From assembly GCA_021741765.1 (NCBI GenBank), contig JAIOXH010000003.1:1-35120 (forward strand): a stretch of DNA of 35,120 nucleotides, in the 5' to 3' direction. Numbering within the stretch: position 1 is the stretch's first letter; each line of letters opens with the position of its first letter. Shown piece by piece: positions 17,344 through 26,014 of the stretch. Made by a program: the position numbers and the translations under genes. A model generated the notes under the pieces. The model was given only the letters and a program-made list of their open reading frames with translations. It had not been told where the DNA came from and did no database searches. This stretch comes from Aurantimicrobium sp. (GTDB lineage: Bacteria; Actinomycetota; Actinomycetes; Actinomycetales; Microbacteriaceae).

Positions 17344-19296
17344 TTAGTGCACCTGTGCGCTGATGAGCTTGAGCACGTTCTGATCGGTGAGCGTCGTGGT
17401 GTCGCCAATCTCACGCCCTTCCGCCACATCGCGCAAGAGGCGCCGCATGATTTTGCCACTGCGCGTCTTGGGTAGCTCTGAAACGATGTAAATTCGGGCG
17501 GGTCTGGCGATGGCGCCAATGTGGGTGGCAACGTGTGTGCGCAGCACGGCGCTAGCCTCGGCGGGTTCGAGTTTGCCGGCTTCACTGGCGCGCAGAATCA
17601 CGAAGGCGACGACGGCCTGCCCGGTCGTTTCATCGGCGGCACCCACAACAGCCGCTTCAGCAACCATGGGGTTGGAAACGAGAGACGATTCGATCTCGGC
17701 CGTTGAGAGGCGGTGCCCGGATACGTTCATCACATCGTCGACGCGACCCAACAGCCAGATGTCACCATCGACATCGCGCCGGGCTCCGTCGCCAGCAAAG
17801 TACTTGTCGCCAAATTTTTCCCAGTAGGTCTCACGAAAGCGGTCGTCGTCGCCCCAGATGCCACGGAGCATGGACGGCCACGGTTTGGTGACCACGAGGA
17901 GACCAGCCCCGTCACCGGGAATGTTGTGGCCCTCATCGTCGAGGATGTCGATGAAAATTCCTGGAACGGGCACTTGGGCACTTCCCGGCTTGAGCGTGGT
18001 GAGTCCGGGCAGGGCCGAAATCATGATGGCGCCCGTTTCGGTCTGCCACCACGTGTCGACGATGGGCGTGGTGCCAGAGCCGATCACGTCGCGGTACCAG
18101 ATCCACGCCTCGGGGTTGATGGGCTCACCCACGGAGCCGAGCAAACGCAGGCTGGAGAGGTCGAACCTGTCGGGAATCTCGGCGCCGAGCTTCATAAAGG
18201 AGCGGATGGCGGTGGGTGCGGTGTAGAGAATGCTCACGCGGTACTTCTCGATGATCTCCCACCAGCGGCCGGGGTGCGGGCTGTCGGGCGTACCTTCGTA
18301 GATCACCTGCGTGGCCCCGTTTGCCAGAGGGCCGTAAACCACATAGGTGTGTCCGGTGATCCAGCCCACGTCTGCCGTGCACCAGTACACGTCTGTCTCG
18401 GGGTGGAGGTCGAACACGTGCTTGTGCGTGAACGCGGCCTGGGTGAGGTATCCGCCGGAGGTGTGCAGGATTCCCTTGGGAGTTCCCGTGGTTCCGCTCG
18501 TATAAAGAATGAACAGTGGCTGCTCGGCGGGAAAAGCCTGAGCAAGGTGCACAGCGGGTGCGCTGTCGACCACCTCGTGCCACCACACGTCGCGCCCCTC
18601 GTGCCAATCCACATCGTTGTTTCCGCGTCGAACCACGAGAACGTTCGTGACCGTCTTCTGGCCACCGTCGGCCGCGAGAGCCTCGTCAACAAGGGGCTTG
18701 AGGGCGAATACGTTGCCCTTGCGGTATCCCCCGTCGGCTGTAATCACGAGCTTCGCTCCGGCGTCGTCGACCCGGCTGCGCAGCGATTCGGCGCTGAATC
18801 CGCCGAACACCACCGAGTGAATTGCTCCAATGCGGGCTACGGCAAGCATGGCTGCGATGGCCTCGGGGATGAGGGGCATATAGATGGCCACGCGGTCGCC
18901 AGCCTGGATGCCGAGGTCCGCGAGCACGTTGGCAACGCGCTTGACCTCGTCGGTCAGCGCTGCATAGGTGATGCTCCGCGAGTCGCCCGGCTCACCCTCC
19001 CAGTGCAGGGCCACGCGGTCGCCACGACCTTCGGCCACGTGACGATCGAGGCAGTTGTAGCTGACGTTGAGTTGGCCATCGGCAAACCACTGCGCAAACG
19101 GCGCGTTGGTCCAGTCGAGTGTTTGGCTAAAAGGCGTGTGCCAGTGCAAAAGCTCGCGGGACTGGTCGGCCCAAAAGTCTGGCCCGGATTGTCCGCTTTT
19201 GTAGATATTCGCGGCTGTGATCGCCTGAGCCGCAAATTCCGCCGAGGGCGCAAACCGACGCGATTCGGGCATCGGGTTGTCTGTGTGTTCGTTCAC
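17344..19296 (-). CDS. acs: Acetyl-CoA synthetase (AMP-forming)
   Basis: Activates acetate to acetyl-CoA through acetyl-AMP. The protein has 650 residues, the usual length. The P-loop-like motif ILYTSGTTGTPKG, the adenylate motif DTWWQTETGAIM and the C-terminal hinge/domain with Lys615 in PKTRSGKIMRR are all present. That lysine is the site acetylated to switch Acs off in the family. The GTG start has GAGGTGAT 7 nt upstream. The gene is monocistronic and convergent with the RidA-family gene. The 5' leader includes a short GTGCC-AGC-GGCAC inverted repeat (19313-19325). A large ORF on the opposite strand is a shadow. Confidence 0.97.
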   Translation of the reverse strand: MNEHTDNPMPESRRFAPSAEFAAQAITAANIYKSGQSGPDFWADQSRELLHWHTPFSQTLDWTNAPFAQWFADGQLNVSYNCLDRHVAEGRGDRVALHWEGEPGDSRSITYAALTDEVKRVANVLADLGIQAGDRVAIYMPLIPEAIAAMLAVARIGAIHSVVFGGFSAESLRSRVDDAGAKLVITADGGYRKGNVFALKPLVDEALAADGGQKTVTNVLVVRRGNNDVDWHEGRDVWWHEVVDSAPAVHLAQAFPAEQPLFILYTSGTTGTPKGILHTSGGYLTQAAFTHKHVFDLHPETDVYWCTADVGWITGHTYVVYGPLANGATQVIYEGTPDSPHPGRWWEIIEKYRVSILYTAPTAIRSFMKLGAEIPDRFDLSSLRLLGSVGEPINPEAWIWYRDVIGSGTTPIVDTWWQTETGAIMISALPGLTTLKPGSAQVPVPGIFIDILDDEGHNIPGDGAGLLVVTKPWPSMLRGIWGDDDRFRETYWEKFGDKYFAGDGARRDVDGDIWLLGRVDDVMNVSGHRLSTAEIESSLVSNPMVAEAAVVGAADETTGQAVVAFVILRASEAGKLEPAEASAVLRTHVATHIGAIARPARIYIVSELPKTRSGKIMRRLLRDVAEGREIGDTTTLTDQNVLKLISAQVH

Positions 19297-19658
19297 GTGA
19301 ATATCACCTCGTGTGCCAGCGGCACCTCTGTGTGCCCGTGAACCCTAGAGTACTGGTTGAATATTGGCTACGCGCACGCGAATGAGTGACGGCAGAGTGA
19401 CGCTCAGCGCAGAAATTTATTCTGTTCCGGCAGGCAGGATTTTTTCCACAGGTGTTGCAAAAATGGGGTTTTCACACCTAAGTCGATATACGATTTCTTG
19501 AGTCGGTCGTTACGACCGGCATCGCGACACATTTGATTCCCCCCAATCTGGTGTCGTGAAGGCGGCACCGTTTCCCCCCATCCGGTGTCGCCTTCCTATT
19601 TTCCACCGACACCTGCCCATTGCCCCTTGGCCACCCGGCAGTCCGGCATGGTGTGGTC
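19297..19658. promoter_or_regulatory. Divergent acs / Tad-operon intergenic region
   Basis: This 362-bp gap has no supported gene. It contains, in order: the acs leader, two GAGTGACG direct repeats (19384-19391, 19395-19402) spaced one helical turn, a hairpin AGGTGT (19450-19455) / ACACCT (19474-19479), a perfect 6-bp hairpin CGGTCG-TTA-CGACCG (19504-19518) and a tandem hairpin pair (next entry). TATACG (19487-19492) could be a -10 for the Tad operon. Base composition is more AT-rich than the flanking genes at 19420-19500. Confidence 0.5.
19525..19592 (+). repeat. Tandem pair of C6-loop hairpins upstream of the Tad operon
   Basis: Hairpin A: CGACAC (19525-19530) with GTGTCG (19551-19556). 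Hairpin B: GGCGGCACCG (19561-19570) with CGGTGTCGCC (19583-19592), 10 bp with one G-U. Each is 32 nt long and each loop contains TTCCCCCC (19537-19544; 19572-19579) followed by GGTGTCG. The units are therefore direct repeats of about 35 nt as well as hairpins. They lie in the presumed 5' leader of the pilus genes, ~70 nt before the ATPase start. Confidence 0.6.
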
Positions 19659-20567
19659 ATGCTTCGTCGAATCGAAGAACTGATGACAGACGCGTCGGTC
19701 ACCGACGTGCTTATCTCGCCAGCCACCGGCGTGTGGGTCGACGACGACTCGGGACTACACGCTGTGGCCGGATTCACGGTTTCTGAAAGTACCGCCCGTG
19801 CGCTGGCCGAAGAACTGCTGGCCAGGGGCGGCCGTCACATCGACCAGCTGACACCCATCGCCGACACGCGCCTCGATCACGGGGTTCGCGTGCACGCCGT
19901 ACTTGCGCCGGTATCTCGGTCGGGCACATCTCTCGCCATCCGCATCCCCCGCACGCGCGGGTGGACGCTTGCCGACCTGGCGGGTCGCGGAATGATGTCT
20001 CTCGATGCCGAGGAGCGTCTTCGTTCGGCAATCGCTAATAGAGAAAACGTACTCATTTCCGGGGCAACCGGTTCGGGAAAGACCACCCTGCTCGCCGCCC
20101 TCTTGGGAGAGGTTCCCCACGATCAACGAATCGTGACCATTGAAGACGTGGCCGAGCTCGATGTGCGGCACCCGTGCGTTGTTGGCCTCGAGGCGCGGCA
20201 GGCCAACAGCGAGGGAGTGGGGGCCATCGGTCTCGGCGAACTTGTGAGGCAGGCGCTGCGCATGCGCCCCGATCGCCTGGTCGTGGGGGAGTGCCGCGGC
20301 CCCGAACTGCTCGACTTTTTGACCGCCCTGAATACCGGTCATGCTGGCGGCGGCATCACCATGCACGCGAATTCGCTCGCTGAGGTGCCGGCCCGACTGC
20401 GCGCCCTTTCCGAGGCGCACGGTCTGGCAGCATCTGCACTCATCGCCTTAGCCACCGTGGCCATTGACCTTGTGGTTCACGTGCACCGCACCGAGGGTCG
20501 CCGCGCAGTTAGTGAAATCGGCGGTCTGGTCTCCCGCGCGGGCGAGTTGACGGTCGTCACGACATGA
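19659..20567 (+). CDS. tadA: Tad/CpaF-family pilus assembly ATPase
   Basis: Cytoplasmic hexameric ATPase that powers assembly of Flp/Tad pili. From ATG 19659 it has 302 residues, shorter than full CpaF proteins because the N-terminal domain is reduced, as in the mycobacterial Rv3659c type. Walker A GATGSGKT (135-142), an Asp box IEDVAEL (161-167), Walker B RLVVGECRG with Glu211, and the His box (NTGHAGGGITMHANS; His228, His236) are complete. An upstream in-frame TTG (19620) or GTG (19653) is possible, and no start has a good ribosome site. The stop overlaps the next gene by 4 bp. First gene of a compact operon. Confidence 0.92.
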   Translation: MLRRIEELMTDASVTDVLISPATGVWVDDDSGLHAVAGFTVSESTARALAEELLARGGRHIDQLTPIADTRLDHGVRVHAVLAPVSRSGTSLAIRIPRTRGWTLADLAGRGMMSLDAEERLRSAIANRENVLISGATGSGKTTLLAALLGEVPHDQRIVTIEDVAELDVRHPCVVGLEARQANSEGVGAIGLGELVRQALRMRPDRLVVGECRGPELLDFLTALNTGHAGGGITMHANSLAEVPARLRALSEAHGLAASALIALATVAIDLVVHVHRTEGRRAVSEIGGLVSRAGELTVVTT

Positions 20568-21409
20568 AAATGTCGCGCCCAGACCACGAGCACGGCCGAG
20601 TTGCTGCGCAGACCCTCGCCTCACTGGATCAGCTGATTCTGCTGCTCCGCGCAGGGGTACCTACGCATCGCGTCTTCAGGCTCGTCGGGCCTGATGCCAC
20701 CGCAATGCCCGACCGCAGTGCGCGTGCGGTTCTCGCCGTGGCGGTGGCCACGGGGGCACCACTCACCAGCACGCTGAGCCGCCTGCAATCTCTCGTGCGC
20801 GATGTGGCTGCGGCTCATGACGAGGTTTTGTCCGCTCTCGCAGCACCGTTGCTCGCCCGCCGCATTGTGATGCTGGTGCCGGTGGCCTCGATTGCGCTCG
20901 GCACCGCGCTGGGGTTCAACGTGCTACACGCACTTTTTTCTAGTGCGCTCGGGGTAGCGTGCTTGCTGGGCGGCGCGCTGCTCTCGGTGCTGGGGTCGGT
21001 GTGGATGCGACGACTCGTGCAACGCGCCACACATCATCATCCTGAACCCGGTTTGTGGTGCGAACTCGTTGCCGTGGCTGTCGGTTCGGGGTTGCCGTTG
21101 GGTCGTGCGGTGCGCGTTGCCGAGCGAGCTCTGGAACGTGGGGGACTGTCGACGCCGGAGCAGGCCCGAGCGCGTGGCGGTCACCTGCTGACCATGGCTT
21201 CACAAGCCGGAGTCTCTGTCTCTTCTGCGCTCCGAAATTTGGCCGACGATCAACGGGCCAGAAGTTTTGCCGAACAGCGTCGTGCCGCTCGTGAACTGGG
21301 CGAACGCATCCTCGTGCCGGTGGGCGCGTGTTATCTGCCGGCCTTTCTCCTGTGGGGCGTTGTTCCGCTCGTTGGCGCGGTGGTGAGCGACACGCTCATT
21401 GTGGCCTGA
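20564..21409 (+). CDS. Tad pilus platform protein, TadB/TadC-like (T2SSF family), apparently fused
   Basis: A 281-residue inner-membrane platform protein. It appears to contain two T2SSF-type halves. The first is LDQLILLLRAGVPTHRVFRLVG through residue ~95, followed by membrane helices at ~101-120 and ~125-147. The second starts at LWCELVAVAVGSGLPLGRAV (164) and ends in a membrane helix at ~249-276. Most Tad systems use two proteins, TadB and TadC, each with its own T2SSF domain. Only one gene is present here, so this may be a shortened TadB-TadC fusion. Translational coupling to the ATPase gene (ATGA overlap) fits the joint role. A His-rich HHHPEPG lies at the join. Confidence 0.85.
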   Translation: MKMSRPDHEHGRVAAQTLASLDQLILLLRAGVPTHRVFRLVGPDATAMPDRSARAVLAVAVATGAPLTSTLSRLQSLVRDVAAAHDEVLSALAAPLLARRIVMLVPVASIALGTALGFNVLHALFSSALGVACLLGGALLSVLGSVWMRRLVQRATHHHPEPGLWCELVAVAVGSGLPLGRAVRVAERALERGGLSTPEQARARGGHLLTMASQAGVSVSSALRNLADDQRARSFAEQRRAARELGERILVPVGACYLPAFLLWGVVPLVGAVVSDTLIVA

Positions 21410-21547
21410 CGTGCGCGCATGCCCCACACAGCCGGCTCGCACGACGACGCTCCACCAGGGAGTCACCCGGCGCCCGCGGTGATGATGCGGGCAGGCACCA
21501 TAGACCCACATATTCGCCCGGGGAGATGCACCAAGAAAGGAACACAC

Positions 21548-21724
21548 ATGAAAACGATTAGTGAAATGTGGCGCGACGAGAGGGGCGCCGCAACGGCTGA
21601 GTATGCGATTGCCACCATGGCTGCCGTGGGATTCGCCGGCTTGCTCGTGATGATTCTCAAAGGTGACGGAGTGCGGGGGCTGCTGACCAACGTCATTACC
21701 GGCGCGCTGGGTATCGGCGGCTAG
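21548..21724 (+). CDS. Flp-type pilin (DUF4244 family)
   Basis: A 58-residue pilin precursor, the likely major subunit of the pilus. A short charged leader MKTISEMWRDERG is followed by the class III-type cleavage site: processing after Gly13 gives AATAEYA with Glu at +5 (Glu18) and Tyr19, then the hydrophobic assembly helix to about residue 40. AAAGGA is 8 nt upstream of the ATG. No prepilin peptidase gene (TadV/CpaA) lies in the window. The same order (ATPase, platform, DUF4244 pilin, TadE-like) occurs at Rv3659c-Rv3654c of M. tuberculosis. Confidence 0.9.
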   Translation: MKTISEMWRDERGAATAEYAIATMAAVGFAGLLVMILKGDGVRGLLTNVITGALGIGG

Positions 21725-22068
21725 TGCACACGGTGCGCAACGCAGATGGCGGCTCGGTCACAGCCGAGTTCGCCATCGTTGTGCCCGCGGTCATCGCGGT
21801 TTTTGCTCTCGTCGCGGGTGGCATCGCTCTCGGGCGGGATGCGCTCGCCGTCACGGCGGCGGCACACCAGGCGGCCCGCGCTATTGCTCGCGGCGATGAC
21901 CTTTCGCAGGTTCGCGTCGCCGTGCTCGACCGTCTGCCGGGGTCAACGGTGGACATTGATGATTCGGCCGGGGATGTGTGCGTCACGGTGCGGGCACAGA
22001 GCGCTTCGGTTGCGCGTGCGTGGTTGGCTGCACCCGCGGCCCGCGCGTGCGCCCCGCGCGACATCTAG
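21724..22068 (+). CDS. TadE-like pseudopilin
   Basis: A 114-residue minor pilin-like protein. DGGSVTAEFAIVVPAVIAVFALVAGGI (8-34) has the Gly/Glu-Phe pattern of TadE proteins plus the N-terminal hydrophobic helix. A second half of ~75 residues is exposed outside, with two cysteines. Its GTG overlaps the last base of the pilin stop (TAGTG), so it is translationally coupled. It probably primes or modifies pilus assembly. Confidence 0.85.
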   Translation: MHTVRNADGGSVTAEFAIVVPAVIAVFALVAGGIALGRDALAVTAAAHQAARAIARGDDLSQVRVAVLDRLPGSTVDIDDSAGDVCVTVRAQSASVARAWLAAPAARACAPRDI

Positions 22069-22071
22069 TCC

Positions 22072-22434
22072 GTGCCGAGCCTCGGGAGCAGCATGTTTCG
22101 TTCGACCGATCGGGGATCTTCGGGCCTCATGCTCGTAGCGATTGTGAGTGTATGCATGATTGCGGGACTACTCGTTTTGTCGGCCGCGCGCACCGTTGTC
22201 ACCGTCTCCCGAGCCCAGTCCGTGGTCGATCAAGCGGCCCGCGATGCCGCCGACACCCTCTCGGGCCGGCTGCCCGGCTACGCGTGCGAGCGCGCTCAAA
22301 GACACGCCGAGAATGCTCAACTTGAGCTGGTGTCGTGTGATGTCTCGGATCTCCATGCACGCGTCACCCTTCGGGTGACGACGGGCAACTGGACGGGCCT
22401 CGTCAGGGCCCACGCCGGGCCGCCTCCCAACTAA
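22072..22434 (+). CDS. Rv3654c-type TadE-like secretion-neighbourhood protein
   Basis: A 120-residue pilin-like protein. DRGSSGLMLVAIVSVCMIAGLLVLSAARTVVTVSRAQ (13-49) combines a short positive leader with one hydrophobic helix, followed by AADTL and a small external domain holding two cysteines (CERAQ and SCDVS). This is the pattern of the last gene of actinobacterial Tad clusters. The GTG at 22072 is 3 bp after the TadE stop. ATG 22093, with GGGAG 4 nt upstream, is an alternative start. Confidence 0.8.
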   Translation: MPSLGSSMFRSTDRGSSGLMLVAIVSVCMIAGLLVLSAARTVVTVSRAQSVVDQAARDAADTLSGRLPGYACERAQRHAENAQLELVSCDVSDLHARVTLRVTTGNWTGLVRAHAGPPPN

Positions 22435-22504
22435 ATGAACACTCATAACCAAAATCGCAGGGTATGGTGACTCTCTGTTAGCCATCACTTCTAGGAGGAG
22501 CCGC

Positions 22505-25345
22505 TTGTCGACCACCCGCAAGCTCGTCATCGTTGAGTCACCCGCCAAAGCCAAGACCATTGGTAAGTACCTGGGCGGCGACTACAGCGTGCTCGCATCC
22601 GTGGGTCACATTCGTGATCTCACCGTGCCCGCCGACCTCCCCGCGGACGTTAAGACGGGCTACATGAAGGCCTTCGGCGTTGACGTCGACAACAAGTTCA
22701 CGCCCCACTACTCGGTGAGCGAGTACAGCAAGAAGACGGTGGCCGAACTCAAGCGGGCTCTCAAGGATGCCGATGAGCTTTACCTCGCCACTGATGAGGA
22801 CCGCGAGGGCGAGGCCATCGCCTGGCACCTGCTCGAAGTGCTCAAGCCCAAGGTGCCCGTGCGCCGAATGGTGTTCCACGAAATCACCAAGGAAGCCATT
22901 GAGTCCGCTCGCGAGAACACCCGCGAGGTCGACATGGACCTAGTGGAGGCGCAGGAGACGCGCCGCATCCTCGACCGCCTCTATGGCTACGCCGTGTCAC
23001 CCGTGCTGTGGCGCATGGTGGGCCGGGGCCTCTCTGCCGGTCGCGTGCAGTCGGTGGCCACACGTCTTGTTGTCGATCGCGAAAAAGAGCGCATGGCTTT
23101 TCGCACCGCCGGCTACTGGGATCTCCTTCTGACGGTGGGCACTTCAAGCGACATCGCCACGCAGTTTGAGTGCAAGCTCAAGCGCGTTGGCGGTAAGACG
23201 ATTGCCGAGGGCTCAAGCTTCGATTCCGTGGGTGCTCTCAAGGCGGGCAAGAACGATCGCGTCCTCACCGAAGCCGAGGCACAGGCTCTCGTGGGGGCTA
23301 TCGCGACTCCGGGCACGCCCGTCACGGTGACGAAACTCGAGACCAAGCCGTACACCAAGCGCCCAGCGGCTCCTTTCACCACGTCGACGCTGCAGCAGGA
23401 GGCCATTCGCAAACTGCGCTACTCGTCGAAGCAGACGATGTCGATTGCTCAGCGCCTCTACGAAAACGGCTACATCACCTATATGCGTACCGATTCGCCG
23501 GCGCTCTCCGCCCAGGCGATTGCGGCCGCTCGAGCTCAGGCCACCGCAATGTACGGCGCTGATCAGGTGGCCGATGCCCCGCGCCTCTATGCCGGCAAAA
23601 ACAAGAACGCCCAGGAAGCCCACGAAGCCGTGCGCCCTGCGGGCGATACCTTCAAGACGCCCGCCGAGTTGTCATCCGTGCTGCGCGGCGAAGACCTCAA
23701 GTTGTACGAGCTCATCTGGAAGCGCACGGTGGCCTCGCAGATGGCCGACGCCAAAGGCCAGACGGCCACGGTGACGGTTGAGGCAACTCCCGCGGGGGCC
23801 GAGGTCGCCGAGTTCAGCGCGAGCGGAACCGTGATTACGTTCCGCGGATTCCTCAACGCCTACGAAGAGACCATCGAAGAAGACACCCCTGCAAACGACG
23901 CAGCCGAAGACGCCAAACTGCCAGCCATGACCGAAGGCCAGTCGCTCGTTCTGGCCGACGTTGAGGCCAAGGGTCACGAAACGCAGCCTCCCGCGCGGTA
24001 CACCGAGGCCTCGCTGGTGAAGAAGATGGAAGAGATCGGCATTGGTCGGCCGTCCACATACGCGGCGACCATCGGCACCATTCAGGAGCGCGGCTACGTT
24101 CGCTCGCGCGGTCAGGCCATGGTGCCCACCTGGATTGCGTTCACCGTAAACAAACTCATGGAGGCCAGTTTCAACGACCTTGTGAGCTACGACTTCACGG
24201 CCGAGATGGAAGACGACCTCGATCACATCGCCGACGGCAAGGCGGATGGCGCGTCGTGGCTGCAAGGCTTCTTCTTTGGCAAGGATGCGCACCCGGGCCT
24301 TGAGCGCCAGACGCAAGACCTGGGCGATCTCGACAAGCGCACGCTGAACTCGGTGACCATTGGCGAGTATGTGTTGCGCATCTGGCCCACGAACCAGTAC
24401 GTGGAGGTGGTGGACGAGGAGGCCGGCCCCGACGCACCGCCGCGCAAGGTGTATGTGCCCGACGACATGGCACCGGATGAACTCACCGAGGAGAAGATCC
24501 GCGAGCTCATTGATGCCCCTGTGGCCGGCGACCGTGTTCTGGGCGTAAACCCCGCCAACGGCAAAGAGGTTCTCGCCAAGGATGGCCGTTTCGGGCCCTA
24601 CGTGACCGAGCGCACCCCGGAGGCAGACCTTCCGGTGGCCGAACCCGAGATCGTTGTCGACACCGAGACGGGCGAGGTGATCGAAACCAAGCCCAAGAAG
24701 AGGGCAAAGGTTGAAGCGCCCAAGGAGCGCACGGCGTCGCTGTTCAAGACCATGGATCCGAGTGCCATCGATCTTGAGATTGCCCTCAAGTTGCTCAATC
24801 TCCCTCGCGAGGTGGGAGTTGACCCCGAATCCGGAACCATGATTACCTCGCAGAACGGCAGATACGGCGCGTACCTCAAGAAGGGCACCGACACGCGTTC
24901 GTTGACTGCGGAGCAGGAGATCTTCGACATCACGCTGGAGGGCGCGCTCGAGCGCTTCGCCCAGCCCAAGTACGGAGCGCGAAGTGCGTCCGCAGCGCTC
25001 GCCGAGTTCGATGCCGACCCCGTGAGTGGCAAGCCGGTCAAGATTAAAGACGGGCGATTTGGGGCGTACGTCACCGACGGCGAGACGAACGCCACCATTC
25101 CGCGCACCGAACGCGTGGAAGACGTGAACTACGACCGCGCCATCGAACTTCTGGCCGAGAAGCGCGCCAAGGGCCCCGCCCCCAAGCGCGGCCGAGCCAC
25201 GGCGAAGAAGGCTGCACCAAAGAAAGCCGCGGCGAAGAAGACCACGGCGAAAAAGCCCACGGCCAAGAAGACGGGAATTGCGAAGTCGAGTTCGGCAACG
25301 CTGCCGGCAACTGGCCCCACGTTCACGGATTCGGTGAGCGAGTAG
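22505..25345 (+). CDS. topA: DNA topoisomerase I
   Basis: Relaxes negative supercoils through a Tyr-DNA covalent intermediate. The protein has 946 residues. The Toprim domain begins LVIVESPAKAKTIGKYLG (7-24), with an acidic ATDEDREGEAIAWHL block near 95-109. The active-site tyrosine is Tyr326 in GYITYMRTDS. Instead of E. coli-type zinc fingers the C-terminus has three topo-C repeats (DGRFGPYV, NGRYGAYL, DGRFGAYV), typical of actinobacteria, and ends in a Lys/Ala-rich histone-like tail (KKAAPKKAAAKK...). TTG start with AGGAGGAG 6 nt upstream. It follows the Tad genes, as in mycobacteria, and tmk follows after 3 bp. Confidence 0.98.
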   Translation: MSTTRKLVIVESPAKAKTIGKYLGGDYSVLASVGHIRDLTVPADLPADVKTGYMKAFGVDVDNKFTPHYSVSEYSKKTVAELKRALKDADELYLATDEDREGEAIAWHLLEVLKPKVPVRRMVFHEITKEAIESARENTREVDMDLVEAQETRRILDRLYGYAVSPVLWRMVGRGLSAGRVQSVATRLVVDREKERMAFRTAGYWDLLLTVGTSSDIATQFECKLKRVGGKTIAEGSSFDSVGALKAGKNDRVLTEAEAQALVGAIATPGTPVTVTKLETKPYTKRPAAPFTTSTLQQEAIRKLRYSSKQTMSIAQRLYENGYITYMRTDSPALSAQAIAAARAQATAMYGADQVADAPRLYAGKNKNAQEAHEAVRPAGDTFKTPAELSSVLRGEDLKLYELIWKRTVASQMADAKGQTATVTVEATPAGAEVAEFSASGTVITFRGFLNAYEETIEEDTPANDAAEDAKLPAMTEGQSLVLADVEAKGHETQPPARYTEASLVKKMEEIGIGRPSTYAATIGTIQERGYVRSRGQAMVPTWIAFTVNKLMEASFNDLVSYDFTAEMEDDLDHIADGKADGASWLQGFFFGKDAHPGLERQTQDLGDLDKRTLNSVTIGEYVLRIWPTNQYVEVVDEEAGPDAPPRKVYVPDDMAPDELTEEKIRELIDAPVAGDRVLGVNPANGKEVLAKDGRFGPYVTERTPEADLPVAEPEIVVDTETGEVIETKPKKRAKVEAPKERTASLFKTMDPSAIDLEIALKLLNLPREVGVDPESGTMITSQNGRYGAYLKKGTDTRSLTAEQEIFDITLEGALERFAQPKYGARSASAALAEFDADPVSGKPVKIKDGRFGAYVTDGETNATIPRTERVEDVNYDRAIELLAEKRAKGPAPKRGRATAKKAAPKKAAAKKTTAKKPTAKKTGIAKSSSATLPATGPTFTDSVSE

Positions 25346-25348
25346 CGC

Positions 25349-25966
25349 GTGTCGGGTTTGTTCATCACCTTCGAGGGCGGCGACGGCACGGGCAAGAGCA
25401 CGCAGGTGCGACTGCTCACGGAGTGGCTGATCGAGCAGGGTCGTGCCGTGGTGACCACGCGTGAGCCGGGTGGCACCGAGGTGGGCACCGCACTGCGCGA
25501 GATTGTCTTGCATCACCGTGGTGAGGTCGACCCGCGAGCCGAGGCACTTCTCTACGCTGCAGATCGCGCCCAGCACATCGGCACGCTGGTGCGCCCCGCA
25601 CTCGAGCGCGGCGATGTGGTTGTGCAGGATCGCTACATCGATTCTTCTGTTGCGTATCAGGGCGCCGGACGCGTGCTCGATGCGGCAGAGATCAAGCGCA
25701 TTTCGCTGTGGGCCACGGGAGACCTCATTCCCGATCTCACGGTTCTGCTCGATCTTCCCGGAGATGTCGCCCGTAAACGTCTGGCCCAGGAACACAAGAC
25801 GTTTGATCGGCTCGAGAACGAGCACGACGATTTTCACGAGCGCGTGCGTGCGGCATTCCTGGCGCTCGCGGCGGCCGAACCTCAGCGCTTTCTCGTTGTG
25901 GATGCCGCGCAAGAGATTGACCAGATTGCCCACGTTATCCGCGACCGTGTCGGCGCCCTCCTATAA
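25349..25966 (+). CDS. tmk: Thymidylate kinase
   Basis: Phosphorylates dTMP to dTDP for DNA synthesis. Its 205 residues are the normal length. The P-loop EGGDGTGKST (9-18), the DRY motif with Asp94-Arg95-Tyr96 in VVQDRYIDSSVAYQG, and a LID region near residues 145-160 are present. GTG start 3 bp after topA. holB begins 48 bp downstream; the tmk-holB pair is common across bacteria. Confidence 0.97.
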   Translation: MSGLFITFEGGDGTGKSTQVRLLTEWLIEQGRAVVTTREPGGTEVGTALREIVLHHRGEVDPRAEALLYAADRAQHIGTLVRPALERGDVVVQDRYIDSSVAYQGAGRVLDAAEIKRISLWATGDLIPDLTVLLDLPGDVARKRLAQEHKTFDRLENEHDDFHERVRAAFLALAAAEPQRFLVVDAAQEIDQIAHVIRDRVGALL

Positions 25967-26014
25967 CCTCAATACCGTGAGCAGACAGGGCGTAACGAGA
26001 CGGAGACCGAGCAG

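Noticed and set aside
17336-17351. TGCAC/GTGCA hairpin between the RidA-family gene and acs as a terminator
   Set aside because: Only 5 bp, with no T-run on either strand.
17713-19341. Plus-strand ORF of 542 codons opposite acs
   Set aside because: It lies wholly over a complete acs gene, and the product looks like reverse-strand translation with no domain.
19441-19450. DnaA-box-like TTTTTCCACA
   Set aside because: Single, imperfect box (TTTTCCACA) with no cluster and no origin genes nearby.
22463-22468. TATGGT as a -10 for topA
   Set aside because: No -35 at a suitable distance, and read-through from the Tad genes is possible; too weak to list.
23672-25933. Minus-strand ORF of 753 codons opposite topA and tmk
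   Set aside because: Arg/Gly/Leu-rich shadow of two complete genes, with no ribosome site or family features.
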